A stretch of 64,000 nt of DNA from Vibrio algivorus (GCF_002218005.2 NZ_AP018679.1:682001-746000); one strand, 5' to 3'. Shown: positions 44,260 through 52,809, counted from the stretch's first letter. The notes: a model not told the origin generated them from the sequence alone. Made by a program: numbers and translations.

Positions 44260-44901
44260 ATGAAAATCGCACTAATGATGGAAAACAGCCAAGCTGGCAA
44301 AAACGCAACTATTCTTAACGAACTAACAAGTGTTGTTGAGCCTCTCGGACACACGGTCGCTAACGTAGGAATGAGAGATGAAAATGATCATCACTTAACG
44401 TATATTCACCTTGGTATTCAAGCTAGCATCCTACTTAACTCGAAAGCGGTTGATTTTGTTATTGCCGGTTGTGGTACTGGTCAAGGAGCAATGATGTCAC
44501 TTAACCTACATCCAGGCGTGGTTTGTGGTTACTGTCTAGATCCATCAGATGCTTTCCTATTCAACCAAATCAACAATGGTAATGCACTTGCCTTAGCATT
44601 CGCGAAAAACTTTGGTTGGGCTGCTGAGCTTAATGCTCGTTATATCTTTGAAAAAGCATTTATGGGCCCACGTGGCGAAGGCTACCCGGTAGAGCGTAAA
44701 GAACCTCAAGTTCGTAACGCCGCTATTCTAAATGAAGTGAAAGCTGCAGTTTACAAAGAAAAATACCTCGATACATTACGTGCTATCGATCCAGAATTGG
44801 TGAAAACTGCCGTAACCGGTGAGCGCTTCCAACAATGTTTCTTTGACAACTGCCAAAATGATGAAATCAAAGCATTCGTTAAAGAGGTTTTGCATAATTA
44901 G
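44260..44901 (+). CDS. RpiB/LacA/LacB-family isomerase, possible DhuI-type
   Basis: A 213-residue protein with the RpiB/LacAB fold: MKIALMMENSQAGKNATILN, GIQASILLNS, the ligand loop VIAGCGTGQGAMMSLN (compare G-T-G-G in RpiB), GVVCGYCLDPSDAF and NNGNALALA. Members isomerise aldose and ketose sugars. In streptococcal glycosaminoglycan clusters an RpiB-type enzyme (DhuI) isomerises 4-deoxy-5-hexosulose uronate in place of KduI, next to a reductase. Here the gene follows kduD directly, and no kduI is visible in the window, so a KduI-replacing role is a reasonable inference. The C-terminal ~60 residues exceed the length of ribose-5-phosphate isomerases. GGAGA precedes the ATG. Confidence 0.8.
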   Translation: MKIALMMENSQAGKNATILNELTSVVEPLGHTVANVGMRDENDHHLTYIHLGIQASILLNSKAVDFVIAGCGTGQGAMMSLNLHPGVVCGYCLDPSDAFLFNQINNGNALALAFAKNFGWAAELNARYIFEKAFMGPRGEGYPVERKEPQVRNAAILNEVKAAVYKEKYLDTLRAIDPELVKTAVTGERFQQCFFDNCQNDEIKAFVKEVLHN

Positions 44902-44992
44902 TAGAAGCCCCTTTCTAAGAGATCTTGAATGTTCACCATCAACACATCGTTATATACGGGCTTTAATTTTCTGATATATCTAGACATAAATA

Positions 44993-45031
44993 ACCCCCAA
45001 TGTTGGTGTCCAACTATTGGGGGTCAGTTCA
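44993..45031. terminator. Strong hairpin, possibly a relic IS3-type end
   Basis: ACCCCCAAT (44993-45001) pairs with ATTGGGGGT (45016-45024), and inner GTTGG/CCAAC adds five pairs with one bulge. It lies between the isomerase gene and the leftward SDR gene and can act as terminator, with the minus-strand tail being T-rich. Read on the minus strand from 45031, TGAACTGACCCCCAATAGTT followed by GGACACC resembles an IS3-family terminal repeat; no transposase is nearby, so at most a relic. Confidence 0.5.
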
Positions 45032-45079
45032 TACTGCCTGCTGGGGCTTATTTCATTATTTGGGCGGGTGTCTACCAGA

Positions 45080-45835
45080 TTAAATACCCAACGCTTGACC
45101 ACCGCCAATTTGAACAGTTTCAGCAGTAATGAATGATGCATCTTCGCTTACTAGGAATGAAATAACAGAAGCTACTTCTTCAGGCTGGCCTAAACGACCA
45201 AGCATAATGCTGTCTTTCCAAGAAGCGAAAACTTCTGGCTTAGTGGCTTTAATTTGAGCATGGAATGGCGTATCAATAGTACCTGGAGAAACTGCATTGA
45301 CACGAATACCAGCAGGAGCAAGCTCTTTAGCCAGTGCGCGAGTTAAAGTATGAACCGCGCCTTTAGAAACACCGTAGATACCAGCACCAGGGCCACCAGC
45401 ATTCCAACCAGCATTTGAAGTGAAGTTGATGATTGAACCGCCTTCTGCTTTCTTCAAGAACGGAATTGCCGCACGAGAAACAAAGAATGCGCTATCAAGG
45501 TTAAGTGCCATAACAAAACGGTAGAAATCAGTTGTCATTTCTTCCATTGGACTACGACCACCAAGGCCACCAGCATTGTTAACAACAACGTCAAGTTTGC
45601 CGTATTTTTCACCAATTGCAGTAATATTTTCAGTAACCGCTTTATCATCGGTTACATCAAAACCATAGTACTCAGCTTCAATGCCTAGTTCTTTTAATTC
45701 AGCTACGCGCTCAGCGCCTTTGTCATCTTCAATACCGTTAAGAACGACAGTGTAGCCATCAGTACCAAGACGTTTTGCAACTTGAAAACCAATACCGCCT
45801 GTTGCACCAGAAATAAAAGCAATTTTTTTAGACAT
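45080..45835 (-). CDS. Short-chain dehydrogenase/reductase (possible uronate reductase)
   Basis: Classical SDR of about 252 residues: cofactor loop GATGGIG, NNAGG, catalytic Ser (INFTSNAGW) with YGVSK, and the C-terminal VQIGGGQALGI. I start at Met 45833-45835 (MSKKIAFISGATG), which GAGAG precedes at 7 bp; the open frame reaches 45922, but those residues do not look like an SDR N-terminus. Several SDRs reduce the alginate monomer DEH, and the divergent gene encodes a DehR-like reductase, so a role in DEH or related ketouronate reduction is plausible. The acetoacetyl-CoA reductase-like appearance leaves other roles open. An operator-like TTGTATGACAA lies at 45912-45922. Confidence 0.85.
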   Translation of the reverse strand: MSKKIAFISGATGGIGFQVAKRLGTDGYTVVLNGIEDDKGAERVAELKELGIEAEYYGFDVTDDKAVTENITAIGEKYGKLDVVVNNAGGLGGRSPMEEMTTDFYRFVMALNLDSAFFVSRAAIPFLKKAEGGSIINFTSNAGWNAGGPGAGIYGVSKGAVHTLTRALAKELAPAGIRVNAVSPGTIDTPFHAQIKATKPEVFASWKDSIMLGRLGQPEEVASVISFLVSEDASFITAETVQIGGGQALGI

Positions 45836-45911
45836 AGTCATACTCTCTTTAATCATCCATTTATAAATGTTGCTTGGTGAACGACAATTATCACCAAAAC
45901 AGTTAATCTTA

Positions 45912-45922
45912 TTGTATGACAA
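45912..45922. promoter_or_regulatory. FadR-type operator candidate (SDR gene)
   Basis: TTGTATGACAA fits the FadR-subfamily pattern TNGTNNNACNA exactly. It lies about 80 bp upstream of the SDR start. The same 11-mer recurs upstream of the symporter gene at 52799. Confidence 0.55.
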
Positions 45923-46243
45923 ATAATGCTATTTTCAATTTTATTTATCATTGAAAGATCAAAAATGAGATCTCAGCCAAGTATACGGTTTACTAGAAAA
46001 TCTCCATGATTAACTTAAAAACGTCATTCAAGTATCACTACATTGAAACGTAATACTGGCAAGCCTTACTAGTATTACACAAGGTTTATTCATAGTAACA
46101 AAGGTGATATTGAGTGAATCCCACTCCATTATTAATGTCAATTTCGTGATCTATGTTGTTTAAGTCACAGAAAGCAACTTTATCTTCCTTCATTTGATTG
46201 CTAAACCAAATCCATACCTATAGAATTACCTCACTTAGCTATA

Positions 46244-46254
46244 TAATAATACAA
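46244..46254. promoter_or_regulatory. FadR-type half-site candidate (dehR)
   Basis: TAATAATACAA (reverse TTGTATTATTA) lies directly before the dehR ribosome site, so a bound repressor could block initiation or elongation. The same TTGTATTATTA recurs at 56843 and 61418. Confidence 0.4.
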
Positions 46255-46264
46255 TTGGAGAGAT

Positions 46265-47149
46265 ATGATGACTAAACCTGTTATTGGTTTTATCGGCCTA
46301 GGCCTTATGGGCGGCAACATGGTAGAGAACCTACAAACTCGTGGCTACCAAGTAAATGTAATGGATCTTAATAAAGACGCTGTTGCAGCTGTTCTAGCTC
46401 GTGGTAACGCGGCAGAAGCATCATCTGGTAAAGAACTTGCTGAAAAAAGCGACATCGTAATGCTTTGCCTAACAACGTCTGAAGTTGTAGAAAAAGTAGT
46501 ATACGGTGAAACAGGTATCCTAGCGGGTATGTCTGAAGGCAAAACGCTAATCGACTTTGGTACTTCTATTCCTGCTTCTACTAAGAAGATTGGTGCTGAT
46601 CTTGCGGCTAAAGGCGCAGGTATGATCGATGCTCCTCTTGGTCGTACTCCAGCTCACGCTAAAGATGGTCTACTAAACATCATGGCAGCTGGCGATATGG
46701 AAACATTCAACAAAGTGAAACCTGTTCTTGATGATCAAGGTGAAAACGTATTCCACTTAGGTGCTCTAGGTTCTGGCCACGTTACTAAGCTTGTGAACAA
46801 CTTCATGGGTATGACTACTGTTGCAACTATGTCTCAAGCATTCGCAGTGGCAAAACAAGCCGGTGTTGACGGTCAGCAATTATTCGACATCATGTCAGCT
46901 GGCCCATCTAACTCTCCATTCATGCAATTCTGTAAGTTCTACGCAGTAGACGGCGAAGAAAAACTAGGTTTCTCTGTTGCAAACGCAAACAAAGACCTTG
47001 GTTACTTCCTTGCACTATGTGAAGAGTTAGGTACTGAGTCTCTAATCGCTCAAGGTACTTCTACAAGCCTACAAGCAGCTGTTGATGCTGGTCTTGGCCA
47101 AAATGATGTGCCAGTTATCTTTGATTACTTCATGGGTTTGAAAAAGTAA
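46265..47149 (+). CDS. dehR: DehR-like NAD(P)H-dependent DEH reductase (beta-hydroxyacid dehydrogenase family)
   Basis: Cytosolic 294-residue beta-hydroxyacid dehydrogenase: N-terminal Rossmann loop GFIGLGLMGGNMVENL, substrate-side DAPLGRTPAHAKDG, and the catalytic Lys motif GSGHVTKLVNNFM. The family includes tartronate semialdehyde and 3-hydroxyisobutyrate dehydrogenases. In Vibrio splendidus the alginate cluster member DehR has this fold and reduces 4-deoxy-5-hexosulose uronate (DEH) to 2-keto-3-deoxygluconate, the key intracellular step of alginate use. Cluster context supports that role; the sequence alone cannot separate DEH from other beta-hydroxyacids. GGAG precedes tandem ATGs at 46265 and 46268. 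A strong terminator follows. Confidence 0.85.
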   Translation: MMTKPVIGFIGLGLMGGNMVENLQTRGYQVNVMDLNKDAVAAVLARGNAAEASSGKELAEKSDIVMLCLTTSEVVEKVVYGETGILAGMSEGKTLIDFGTSIPASTKKIGADLAAKGAGMIDAPLGRTPAHAKDGLLNIMAAGDMETFNKVKPVLDDQGENVFHLGALGSGHVTKLVNNFMGMTTVATMSQAFAVAKQAGVDGQQLFDIMSAGPSNSPFMQFCKFYAVDGEEKLGFSVANANKDLGYFLALCEELGTESLIAQGTSTSLQAAVDAGLGQNDVPVIFDYFMGLKK

Positions 47150-47183
47150 TCAATTCATAACGCAATAGCTTGATAACACATTT

Positions 47184-47215
47184 AAGCTGCAATATAAGCG
47201 ATTATATTGCAGCTT
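47184..47215. terminator. Terminator after dehR
   Basis: AAGCTGCAATATA (47184-47196) pairs perfectly with TATATTGCAGCTT (47203-47215), loop 6 nt, followed by a T run that runs into the stop codon of the convergent DUF1801 gene at 47218. Likely used from both sides. Confidence 0.9.
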
Positions 47216-47217
47216 TT

Positions 47218-47652
47218 TTATGCACCAAGTAACGGTAGGTGCTTACGTTGTTGATAGGTTAACGCTAACTCGAAACAATGCTTAATGGCTGGCTCGGGTA
47301 ATGGTTTTAATAATGACAACACTATTGCTCGGTTTCCTTGAAACTCCAGTACTTCACCATACAACTCTCGAAATGTATCAATTAACTTAGTTTGGCAATG
47401 AAAGAAAAGGTAATAATGATTGGGTGATTTTAGTTTCCAATCCATTCTTATCGGCGTTCCCATTTCGGTACAGTAGCTTGGCTCACCCCATTTAAGAGAC
47501 TCCTCCACCTCACCTAACTCGAGTTCAGAAGCCACTTTAAAGACAAGTGTTCTCAACTCCTCTAACCGAAATCGAGCACTCTCAGGATACTCTTCAAAAC
47601 ATTCTTTAATTAGTTTGTTCACTTGTTTCCCTAAATATCCAAATAACTTCAC
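47218..47652 (-). CDS. DUF1801 domain protein
   Basis: A 144-residue cytosolic protein of the DUF1801/YdhG-like fold: an N-terminal helical part, then EESLKWGEPSYCTEMGTPIR, the typical core around a conserved Trp-Gly-x-Pro-x-Tyr, and NHYYLFFHCQTKLI, GNRAIVLSL. Function is unknown. It has no evident link to alginate metabolism and may be an older resident of the region. Its upstream side borders a MITE-like element. Confidence 0.8.
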   Translation of the reverse strand: MKLFGYLGKQVNKLIKECFEEYPESARFRLEELRTLVFKVASELELGEVEESLKWGEPSYCTEMGTPIRMDWKLKSPNHYYLFFHCQTKLIDTFRELYGEVLEFQGNRAIVLSLLKPLPEPAIKHCFELALTYQQRKHLPLLGA

Positions 47653-47719
47653 GGTGCGAGTTTCAGATTTACCACCCGATCTTTAAGTAAGAAGAGTCTA
47701 TACCTAAGTAACTTGAGTA

Positions 47720-47985
47720 TATACCCAAGTTACTTCAAGATGCAGAATTCAGAGCTATCATCCAAGCTCTTAGACAAGGAAGACTTATGCGGAATGTAAA
47801 CACCTTTCAATTAAATCTAACACTGGCTAAGAGCTTGGATGAAGCTCCCAAAAGGCAAGTTTAAACAAGTTTTATGCGGCGTTAAATTGAACAGAGATAG
47901 AATCACTATGATCATATTCAATTTGCCTTGCCTAAAACTTGTTTTAATCTTGCTGAAACTCGCATCTTGAGGTTACTGGGGTATA
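47720..47985. mobile_element. MITE-like element, copy A (full)
   Basis: 266 bp with 24-bp terminal inverted repeats at 47720-47743 (starting TATACCCAAGTTACTTC) and 47962-47985, three mismatches. No coding capacity. Its sequence matches the reverse complement of copy B (55161-55427) along nearly the whole length. A partial end (TATACCTAAGTAACTTGAG) at 47699-47717 abuts it, hinting at a second, lost copy. Confidence 0.75.
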
Positions 47986-47996
47986 GACGTAAAAAA

Positions 47997-48022
47997 GCAC
48001 TGAACGGTAAACCGAACAGTGC
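47997..48022 (-). terminator. Terminator of the CBM32-PL7 gene
   Basis: GCACTG-aa-CGGT-aa-ACCG-aa-CAGTGC is a symmetric hairpin; on the minus strand it is followed by six T residues, 39 bp after the lyase stop codon. Confidence 0.75.
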
Positions 48023-48060
48023 CCTTCTTTCTAATGGGTATTAATCAGCTAGTAGCTAAA

Positions 48061-49641
48061 TTATTTACCTGTGTATGTACCGTGCGATTTTTCTAGTTTA
48101 TAGAATGTTGCTTGAACATAATCATCTAAATCGCCAGAGATGTTTTGATTATATACGCCAGCTTTAAAGTACATGTACTTACCACCCACATCATAACCAC
48201 TTTCACTCATGTCAACGACTTGTTGTACGTCTTCTTTACCGTCACGCTTAACAGTAACCGTTAGAGTATTACCTTTAACTTCAATGCGGTAAGTGAATTT
48301 TTCACCTAAAGCAATACCATCATCACCAATTTCGCCCGTCATGCCACCTACAAGGTCATAGAACGCATCAGTACCTTTTAATGTATTTTCATGAGCAAAG
48401 TAAACTGTACCTGTGTTGTGGTTTGGTAGTTTACGGTAGTACAAACGAATTGGCTCATCATCTTGGTCATGGATCTGACCAATGATAAAGCGCCCTACTT
48501 GGCCTGCTTCACCTGTAGTGGTTGTGTGATCGACTTTTAATGTTGCTTCAAGTACACCATCAACGCCGCCGGCTGCTTTTTGATCTTCAACCGGTGCTGA
48601 GCTAAATACCCAGTTATTTTTGTTTACACCTTTAGTTGAAATTGATTGATCACCTTTACGTAGCATTTCGCGCATTTCAGTACGTGCGTACTTAGTATTC
48701 TTCGAAGTACGTACACCTTTAATGAAGGTTTTAAATACTAAACCACCATCATCCGCTGTGTAGAATACATCTGGGTGTTCATAACCGTTGGCTAAGTTCC
48801 ACTCTGAAACATCATCAGGGCGACCGTTGCCATCATGGTCAAATGGTTGAGATAGGTACCATTCGGTTAAGTCAAAGTTTTGGCTTGGCTTATTGCCCGC
48901 TTTTGGCGTTGCTGGCAAACCTGTAGGCGCAGATAGTGCACTTCTTGTGTCACATTTAACCGTAGTGTCACATGGGTAAACCGCCGGCGCACCGAAGTTT
49001 CCTTTACGTAAATCTTTACGTGCTTCTTTCTGTGCCGCTGCATCTGCCGCCATTTGAGCGATCATTGCTTGTTCTGCTTTAACTACATCATCTGTAATTA
49101 CTTCTGACGTAGGGCAAGAGTTCAATGAACAGTTGACTGCTGCAAATTCTGTTACACTGTTCCAGTCATTGCTACTGTTACCGTGACCAACATATTTAAC
49201 ATAGCGAGCTTTTACAGGTTCAAAATCAAAACGTTCTAAACCAACTACACGGCCTGAACTTTCTTGACCTTCCAAAACTGGTGACCAAGTTTTTCCATCA
49301 ACACTGACAAGAACATCAAATTTGGTTACACGCTCGTTACCTTTACTGAAAGCCGCGCGCACAGCATCAAATTCATGTACCGAGCCGTAATCAAACATCG
49401 CCCACTCACCGTCACCATTTGCAGACCAACGAGTCGTAATATCTTGGTCAAAAAGACGATCAGGACCATTACCATCATGGCTACTTGCTTCAATGGCAGT
49501 AGGCGTCAAAATTGCAACACGCGGGCCTTCTTGTTTTGCTGCCATTTCCGCGGCTTTTTGAGCATCGGCGCCATTAGATGAACAGCCCATTGCTAATACA
49601 ACAGATGAAGCTAGCAAGCTTTTTAGAAAAATATGTTTCAT
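48061..49641 (-). CDS. PL7 alginate lyase lipoprotein with N-terminal CBM32-like domain
   Basis: A 526-residue lipoprotein (lipobox-like AMGCSS). Residues ~40-170 are a discoidin/CBM32-like domain (IEASSHDGNGPDRLFDQDIT, TRWSANGDGEW, YVKYVGHGN). An Ala/Lys/Glu-rich helix (~180-215) leads to a PL7 lyase domain (~255-520). PL7 signatures are RTEMREML, QIHDQDDEPIRLYYRK and YMYFKAGVYNQN, which carry the catalytic Arg, His and Tyr. The enzyme cleaves alginate by beta-elimination at the cell surface or periplasmic face. The CBM32-helix-PL7 order recalls AlyB of Vibrio splendidus. Residues 215-250 contain two cysteines that may pair. An operator-like half-site lies upstream at 49739. Confidence 0.93.
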   Translation of the reverse strand: MKHIFLKSLLASSVVLAMGCSSNGADAQKAAEMAAKQEGPRVAILTPTAIEASSHDGNGPDRLFDQDITTRWSANGDGEWAMFDYGSVHEFDAVRAAFSKGNERVTKFDVLVSVDGKTWSPVLEGQESSGRVVGLERFDFEPVKARYVKYVGHGNSSNDWNSVTEFAAVNCSLNSCPTSEVITDDVVKAEQAMIAQMAADAAAQKEARKDLRKGNFGAPAVYPCDTTVKCDTRSALSAPTGLPATPKAGNKPSQNFDLTEWYLSQPFDHDGNGRPDDVSEWNLANGYEHPDVFYTADDGGLVFKTFIKGVRTSKNTKYARTEMREMLRKGDQSISTKGVNKNNWVFSSAPVEDQKAAGGVDGVLEATLKVDHTTTTGEAGQVGRFIIGQIHDQDDEPIRLYYRKLPNHNTGTVYFAHENTLKGTDAFYDLVGGMTGEIGDDGIALGEKFTYRIEVKGNTLTVTVKRDGKEDVQQVVDMSESGYDVGGKYMYFKAGVYNQNISGDLDDYVQATFYKLEKSHGTYTGK

Positions 49642-49738
49642 CTCTATATCACCTATAAAATGAGGTTAAAAAATCAAAGGTTTATCAATTAAATTTTTAT
49701 TTACTAAATGAATCAAACAACACCATTCTTTCATAATC

Positions 49739-49749
49739 TTATAATACAA
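49739..49749. promoter_or_regulatory. FadR-type half-site candidate (CBM32-PL7 gene)
   Basis: TTATAATACAA (reverse TTGTATTATAA), about 100 bp upstream of the lyase start, inside a longer imperfect palindrome CTTAT...ATAAG. Half-site only. Confidence 0.35.
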
Positions 49750-49862
49750 ATAAGCGGGTAAATATAAAAACGAGACCAAGATCAGCTATTGCAAACGATT
49801 TAAACTTAAAATTTTGGATTAGATCTTAAAATTGATAAACGAAGGAAAAAATCACTCCTAAG

Positions 49863-50013
49863 CAAGCTCAAGATACAAACGTCAGCAAGAGTAAAACAAG
49901 CTTTAAGCCAGGAAGATTTGAGTAGGAATGGTATACACCTTTCAAACAAATCTGACGTAGTGTAAAGACTTGGATGAAGCTCCAGAAGGACAAGTTAAAG
50001 TAACTTGGGTATA
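49863..50013. mobile_element. MITE-like element, copy C (rearranged fragment)
   Basis: About 150 bp. The left ~50 bp match the left end of copy B in one orientation; the rest matches the middle and end of copy A in the other, finishing with ACTTGGGTATA at 50013. It appears to be a mosaic produced by deletion and inversion. It lies between the CBM32-PL7 promoter region and the exonuclease stop. Confidence 0.6.
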
Positions 50014-50023
50014 AGCTGATATG

Positions 50024-50779
50024 TTATCCAAATGCATTGCCTCCCACTGGCACCGTTTGCTTATTAAAAATTTCTTCAAGTTTAATTTCATGCTCTCGAT
50101 GACCAAAAATGTTCACTATTTGAGCAAGATAAAGTTCCGCACAAGATATCGCATCTATTAATGCATTGTGAGCAGGGTAAGCCGGTAAATGATGCTTTAA
50201 CCTAACATCCGTTAACTGATAGCTGCATGTTTCAGGGTGCTGAATATAAGTTAAACATTTCTCGATTTTTAGGGTATCAATCCACACAATTGGTAGCTGA
50301 GCAATACCAAACTTTTGTTGTACATAGTGATCAATAAATTGCTTTTCCACCACCGCACCATGAACCAACACTACTTTGCCGCGCATCATTTCAAAAAGCT
50401 TATCCATGGTTTGGTCGAGTTCATGCCCACCTTCGAGCATTTCAGGCACAATATGATTGATGACGGCACTTTCTGAACTAATACCATCTGAACGGTTTAG
50501 GTAAACATGCCTTGCCATTTCGACATCAATTTTTGACTTATACAGTGGAACCGTACCAATACTCAGAATCGAGCTTTTCAAAGGATTCAACCCTGTTGTT
50601 TCAAAATCAAGCGCCAAATAATGCAAAGAATCAATCGGGGTGCCCAGTTTAGGAACTGGATAAGAAAGTAGCTGACGTAAACCATCTGGCCATTGCTCAT
50701 TAATAGAAATACGTTTGCGAGCATCTTCAATTTTGGTCAAAGGGTGACCAAATAACTGCGACTTTATATTCTCAAACAT
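50024..50779 (-). CDS. DnaQ-like 3'-5' exonuclease (DEDDh)
   Basis: A 251-residue exonuclease of the DnaQ/PolC-epsilon fold: Exo I ALDFETTGLNP (first Asp and Glu), Exo II around VLVHGAVVEKQFIDHY, Exo III AHNALIDAISCAELY (His and Asp of DEDDh). An N-terminal ~50-residue extension precedes the fold. In many gammaproteobacteria such a gene follows a DUF294/CBS nucleotidyltransferase beside a sodium:solute symporter; here the DUF294 gene lies 7.5 kb away. Role in that module is not known. It is 127 bp downstream of the symporter gene, with a terminator between them. Confidence 0.88.
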   Translation of the reverse strand: MFENIKSQLFGHPLTKIEDARKRISINEQWPDGLRQLLSYPVPKLGTPIDSLHYLALDFETTGLNPLKSSILSIGTVPLYKSKIDVEMARHVYLNRSDGISSESAVINHIVPEMLEGGHELDQTMDKLFEMMRGKVVLVHGAVVEKQFIDHYVQQKFGIAQLPIVWIDTLKIEKCLTYIQHPETCSYQLTDVRLKHHLPAYPAHNALIDAISCAELYLAQIVNIFGHREHEIKLEEIFNKQTVPVGGNAFG

Positions 50780-50829
50780 CTATTTGCCTTATTGGATTAT
50801 AAAAACATTCATCTTCATTAAACGAACAA

Positions 50830-50857
50830 AAAGCCAGCGGGTCAATTCGCTGGCTTT
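50830..50857 (-). terminator. Terminator of the symporter gene
   Basis: AAAGCCAGCG (50830-50839) and CGCTGGCTTT (50848-50857) form a perfect 10-bp stem; the minus-strand tail is T-rich (TTTGTTCG). It separates the symporter from the exonuclease gene. Confidence 0.8.
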
Positions 50858-50905
50858 CGATTGTTATAAAGAAATATGACTTTCTTTATCGCTTAGAGTA
50901 GTAAC

Positions 50906-52684
50906 TTACGATTTAGAATCTGCTTCAATTTGAGCATCTTCTACTTTGTTGTCTACAGCTTTCACAAGCAATAGACCAACACCTAGTACAATCGCACCAC
51001 AAAGAACAAACACGAAGCGTCCCCATAGTGGGTTTGGAATAACGAACATTGCCATGACACCGATACCTGCAACACTGATTAGTGTGCCTAGCATACGACG
51101 CTGTTTGTTATCTAGGTTTTGTTGTTCTGCACTTTCGTTTACTAACGGTGTTGCAAGGTTAGTAAAGAATAGGTCAACGTCTTTCTCACGGTGTGGAGCC
51201 AGTTTCTTATAAAACAGCGTTGATAGCATGAAGAAACCACCCGTGAATACAATGTGACCAATCAAGCCAATTGCAACTTTCAAGTCAGACCATTCACGCT
51301 TAGTTAGCTCTTCTAGACCGAACCATGCTGATACGTGGTCTGCAGTGATAACGAAACCTACGTAGTAAGAAACGAAGCCACCGACAACTAGCGTACCCCA
51401 ACCTGCCCAGTCTGGAGTCTTACGGATGAAGAAGCCAAGGAATGCTGGAATCGTCATTGGGAAGCCGATTAACGCACCAACATACATCATTGTGTCAAAT
51501 AAGCTTAGACCTTTCAGCGAGTTGATGAAAAGTGCAACCATAATAATCGCTAGACCAAAGAAAGTAGACGTGATTTTAGAAACCAATACTAATTCTTTTT
51601 CTGATGCACCTTTACGCAGTACTGCTTGGTAGAAGTTTTTAACAAAGATACCAGAGTTACGGTTCAGACCTGAATCCATAGAAGACATGGTCGCAGCAAA
51701 CATTGCAGCAATCAGTAGGCCAACCATACCGATAGGCATGTATTCTTGTACGAAATACAGGTAAGCGAAGTCAGCCGCTTTACTACCTGCTTCAGGGTAT
51801 TGTGCAGCTAAGTCTACACCTTGACCTGCGATGAACCAGCTAGGCATGAACCAAATAATTGGTCCCATAGTCATCAAGATACACGCTAGAAGCGCCGCTT
51901 TACGTGCGTTTTTAGAATCTTTTGCCGCAAGGTAACGGTAAGAGTTAAGCATGTTGTTAGTAATGCTGAACTGCTTCACGAAGATGAAGAATGCCCAGAT
52001 ACCAAAGATGCTTACATAGTTAAGGTCACCACCTGTCATGAAAGAATCGGTTGGGAAGTTGTTCACGATGTTAGTCACACCGCCACCTTGAATCATTGCA
52101 ACAACCGCAGCAGTAACTGTTACCGCCATGATAATAACCATTTGCATGAAGTCAGATGCGATAACCGCCCAAGAACCACCAGTTACTGACATGATAAGTA
52201 CTACCAGACCAGTTAGGATGATTGTTGTATTCATATCAAAGCCGAAGATACCAGAAGCAATGATTGCTAGACCATTCAACCAGATACCTGCCGAGATAAC
52301 ACTGTTCGGCATGCTTGACCAAGTAAACACTTGCTCATTACCACGACCAAAGCGCATACGAATGGCTTCAATTACCGTAATAACGCGTAATTGACGGAAT
52401 TTCGGAGCGAAGTAAACGTAGTTCATTAAGTAGCCAAATGCGTTGGCAATAAAGATAATTGCTACTGCAAAACCATCGTTATAAGCTTTACCTGCTGCAC
52501 CCGTAAAGGTCCATGCACTAAACTGTGTCATAAATGCCGTAGCACCAACCATCCACCAGAGCATGTTACCACCCCCACGGAAGTAGTCACTGGTGTTGCT
52601 AGTAAATGTACGGAACATCCATCCAATTGCGATTAAGAAGAGGAAGTAGATTCCGACAATGGCAGTATTTAAATCAAGTTCCAT
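50906..52684 (-). CDS. Sodium:solute symporter, probable oligoalginate/uronide uptake
   Basis: Inner-membrane SSS-family transporter of about 592 residues with 13-14 helices. Visible features are TAFMTQFSAWTFTGAAGKAYNDG, FRQLRVITVIEAIRMRFG, GGSWAVIASDFMQMV, and the family signature region MVGLLIAAMFAATMSSMDSGLNRNSGIFVKNF. Members of this group in Vibrio alginate clusters (ToaA-type) import unsaturated uronides with sodium. Start chosen at Met 52682-52684 (MELDLNTAIVG) with AAGGATAT upstream; the frame is open to 52735, but without a ribosome site. A paralogue runs off the right edge of the window. Two operator-like motifs lie upstream. Confidence 0.9.
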   Translation of the reverse strand: MELDLNTAIVGIYFLFLIAIGWMFRTFTSNTSDYFRGGGNMLWWMVGATAFMTQFSAWTFTGAAGKAYNDGFAVAIIFIANAFGYLMNYVYFAPKFRQLRVITVIEAIRMRFGRGNEQVFTWSSMPNSVISAGIWLNGLAIIASGIFGFDMNTTIILTGLVVLIMSVTGGSWAVIASDFMQMVIIMAVTVTAAVVAMIQGGGVTNIVNNFPTDSFMTGGDLNYVSIFGIWAFFIFVKQFSITNNMLNSYRYLAAKDSKNARKAALLACILMTMGPIIWFMPSWFIAGQGVDLAAQYPEAGSKAADFAYLYFVQEYMPIGMVGLLIAAMFAATMSSMDSGLNRNSGIFVKNFYQAVLRKGASEKELVLVSKITSTFFGLAIIMVALFINSLKGLSLFDTMMYVGALIGFPMTIPAFLGFFIRKTPDWAGWGTLVVGGFVSYYVGFVITADHVSAWFGLEELTKREWSDLKVAIGLIGHIVFTGGFFMLSTLFYKKLAPHREKDVDLFFTNLATPLVNESAEQQNLDNKQRRMLGTLISVAGIGVMAMFVIPNPLWGRFVFVLCGAIVLGVGLLLVKAVDNKVEDAQIEADSKS

Positions 52685-52744
52685 CGTGATATCCTTTTTT
52701 TGTAATTTTGATTTCCAGAACAATATAACCAACAAAAAATCTAT

Positions 52745-52755
52745 TTGTAGTACAA
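52745..52755. promoter_or_regulatory. FadR-type operator candidate 1 (symporter gene)
   Basis: TTGTAGTACAA is a perfect palindrome and fits TNGTNNNACNA. It lies about 60 bp upstream of the symporter start. Confidence 0.6.
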
Positions 52756-52798
52756 TATTGCCATTGCGTGACCTTCATCGACTTTCGCCCCTCCGATT

Positions 52799-52809
52799 TT
52801 GTATGACAA
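52799..52809. promoter_or_regulatory. FadR-type operator candidate 2 (symporter gene)
   Basis: TTGTATGACAA, identical to the 11-mer upstream of the SDR gene at 45912. The centre-to-centre distance to the site at 52745 is 54 bp, about five helical turns, which would allow looping or cooperative binding. The rest of the 52810-53141 interval is AT-rich; AAGTAATACAA at 53104-53114 is a further possible half-site. Confidence 0.55.

Larger units (their letters stand above)
45836..46264. other. Divergent control region of the SDR and dehR genes
   Basis: About 430 bp between leftward SDR and rightward dehR. It carries a FadR-type operator candidate at each end (45912-45922 and 46244-46254). No ORF of note. 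Confidence 0.45.
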
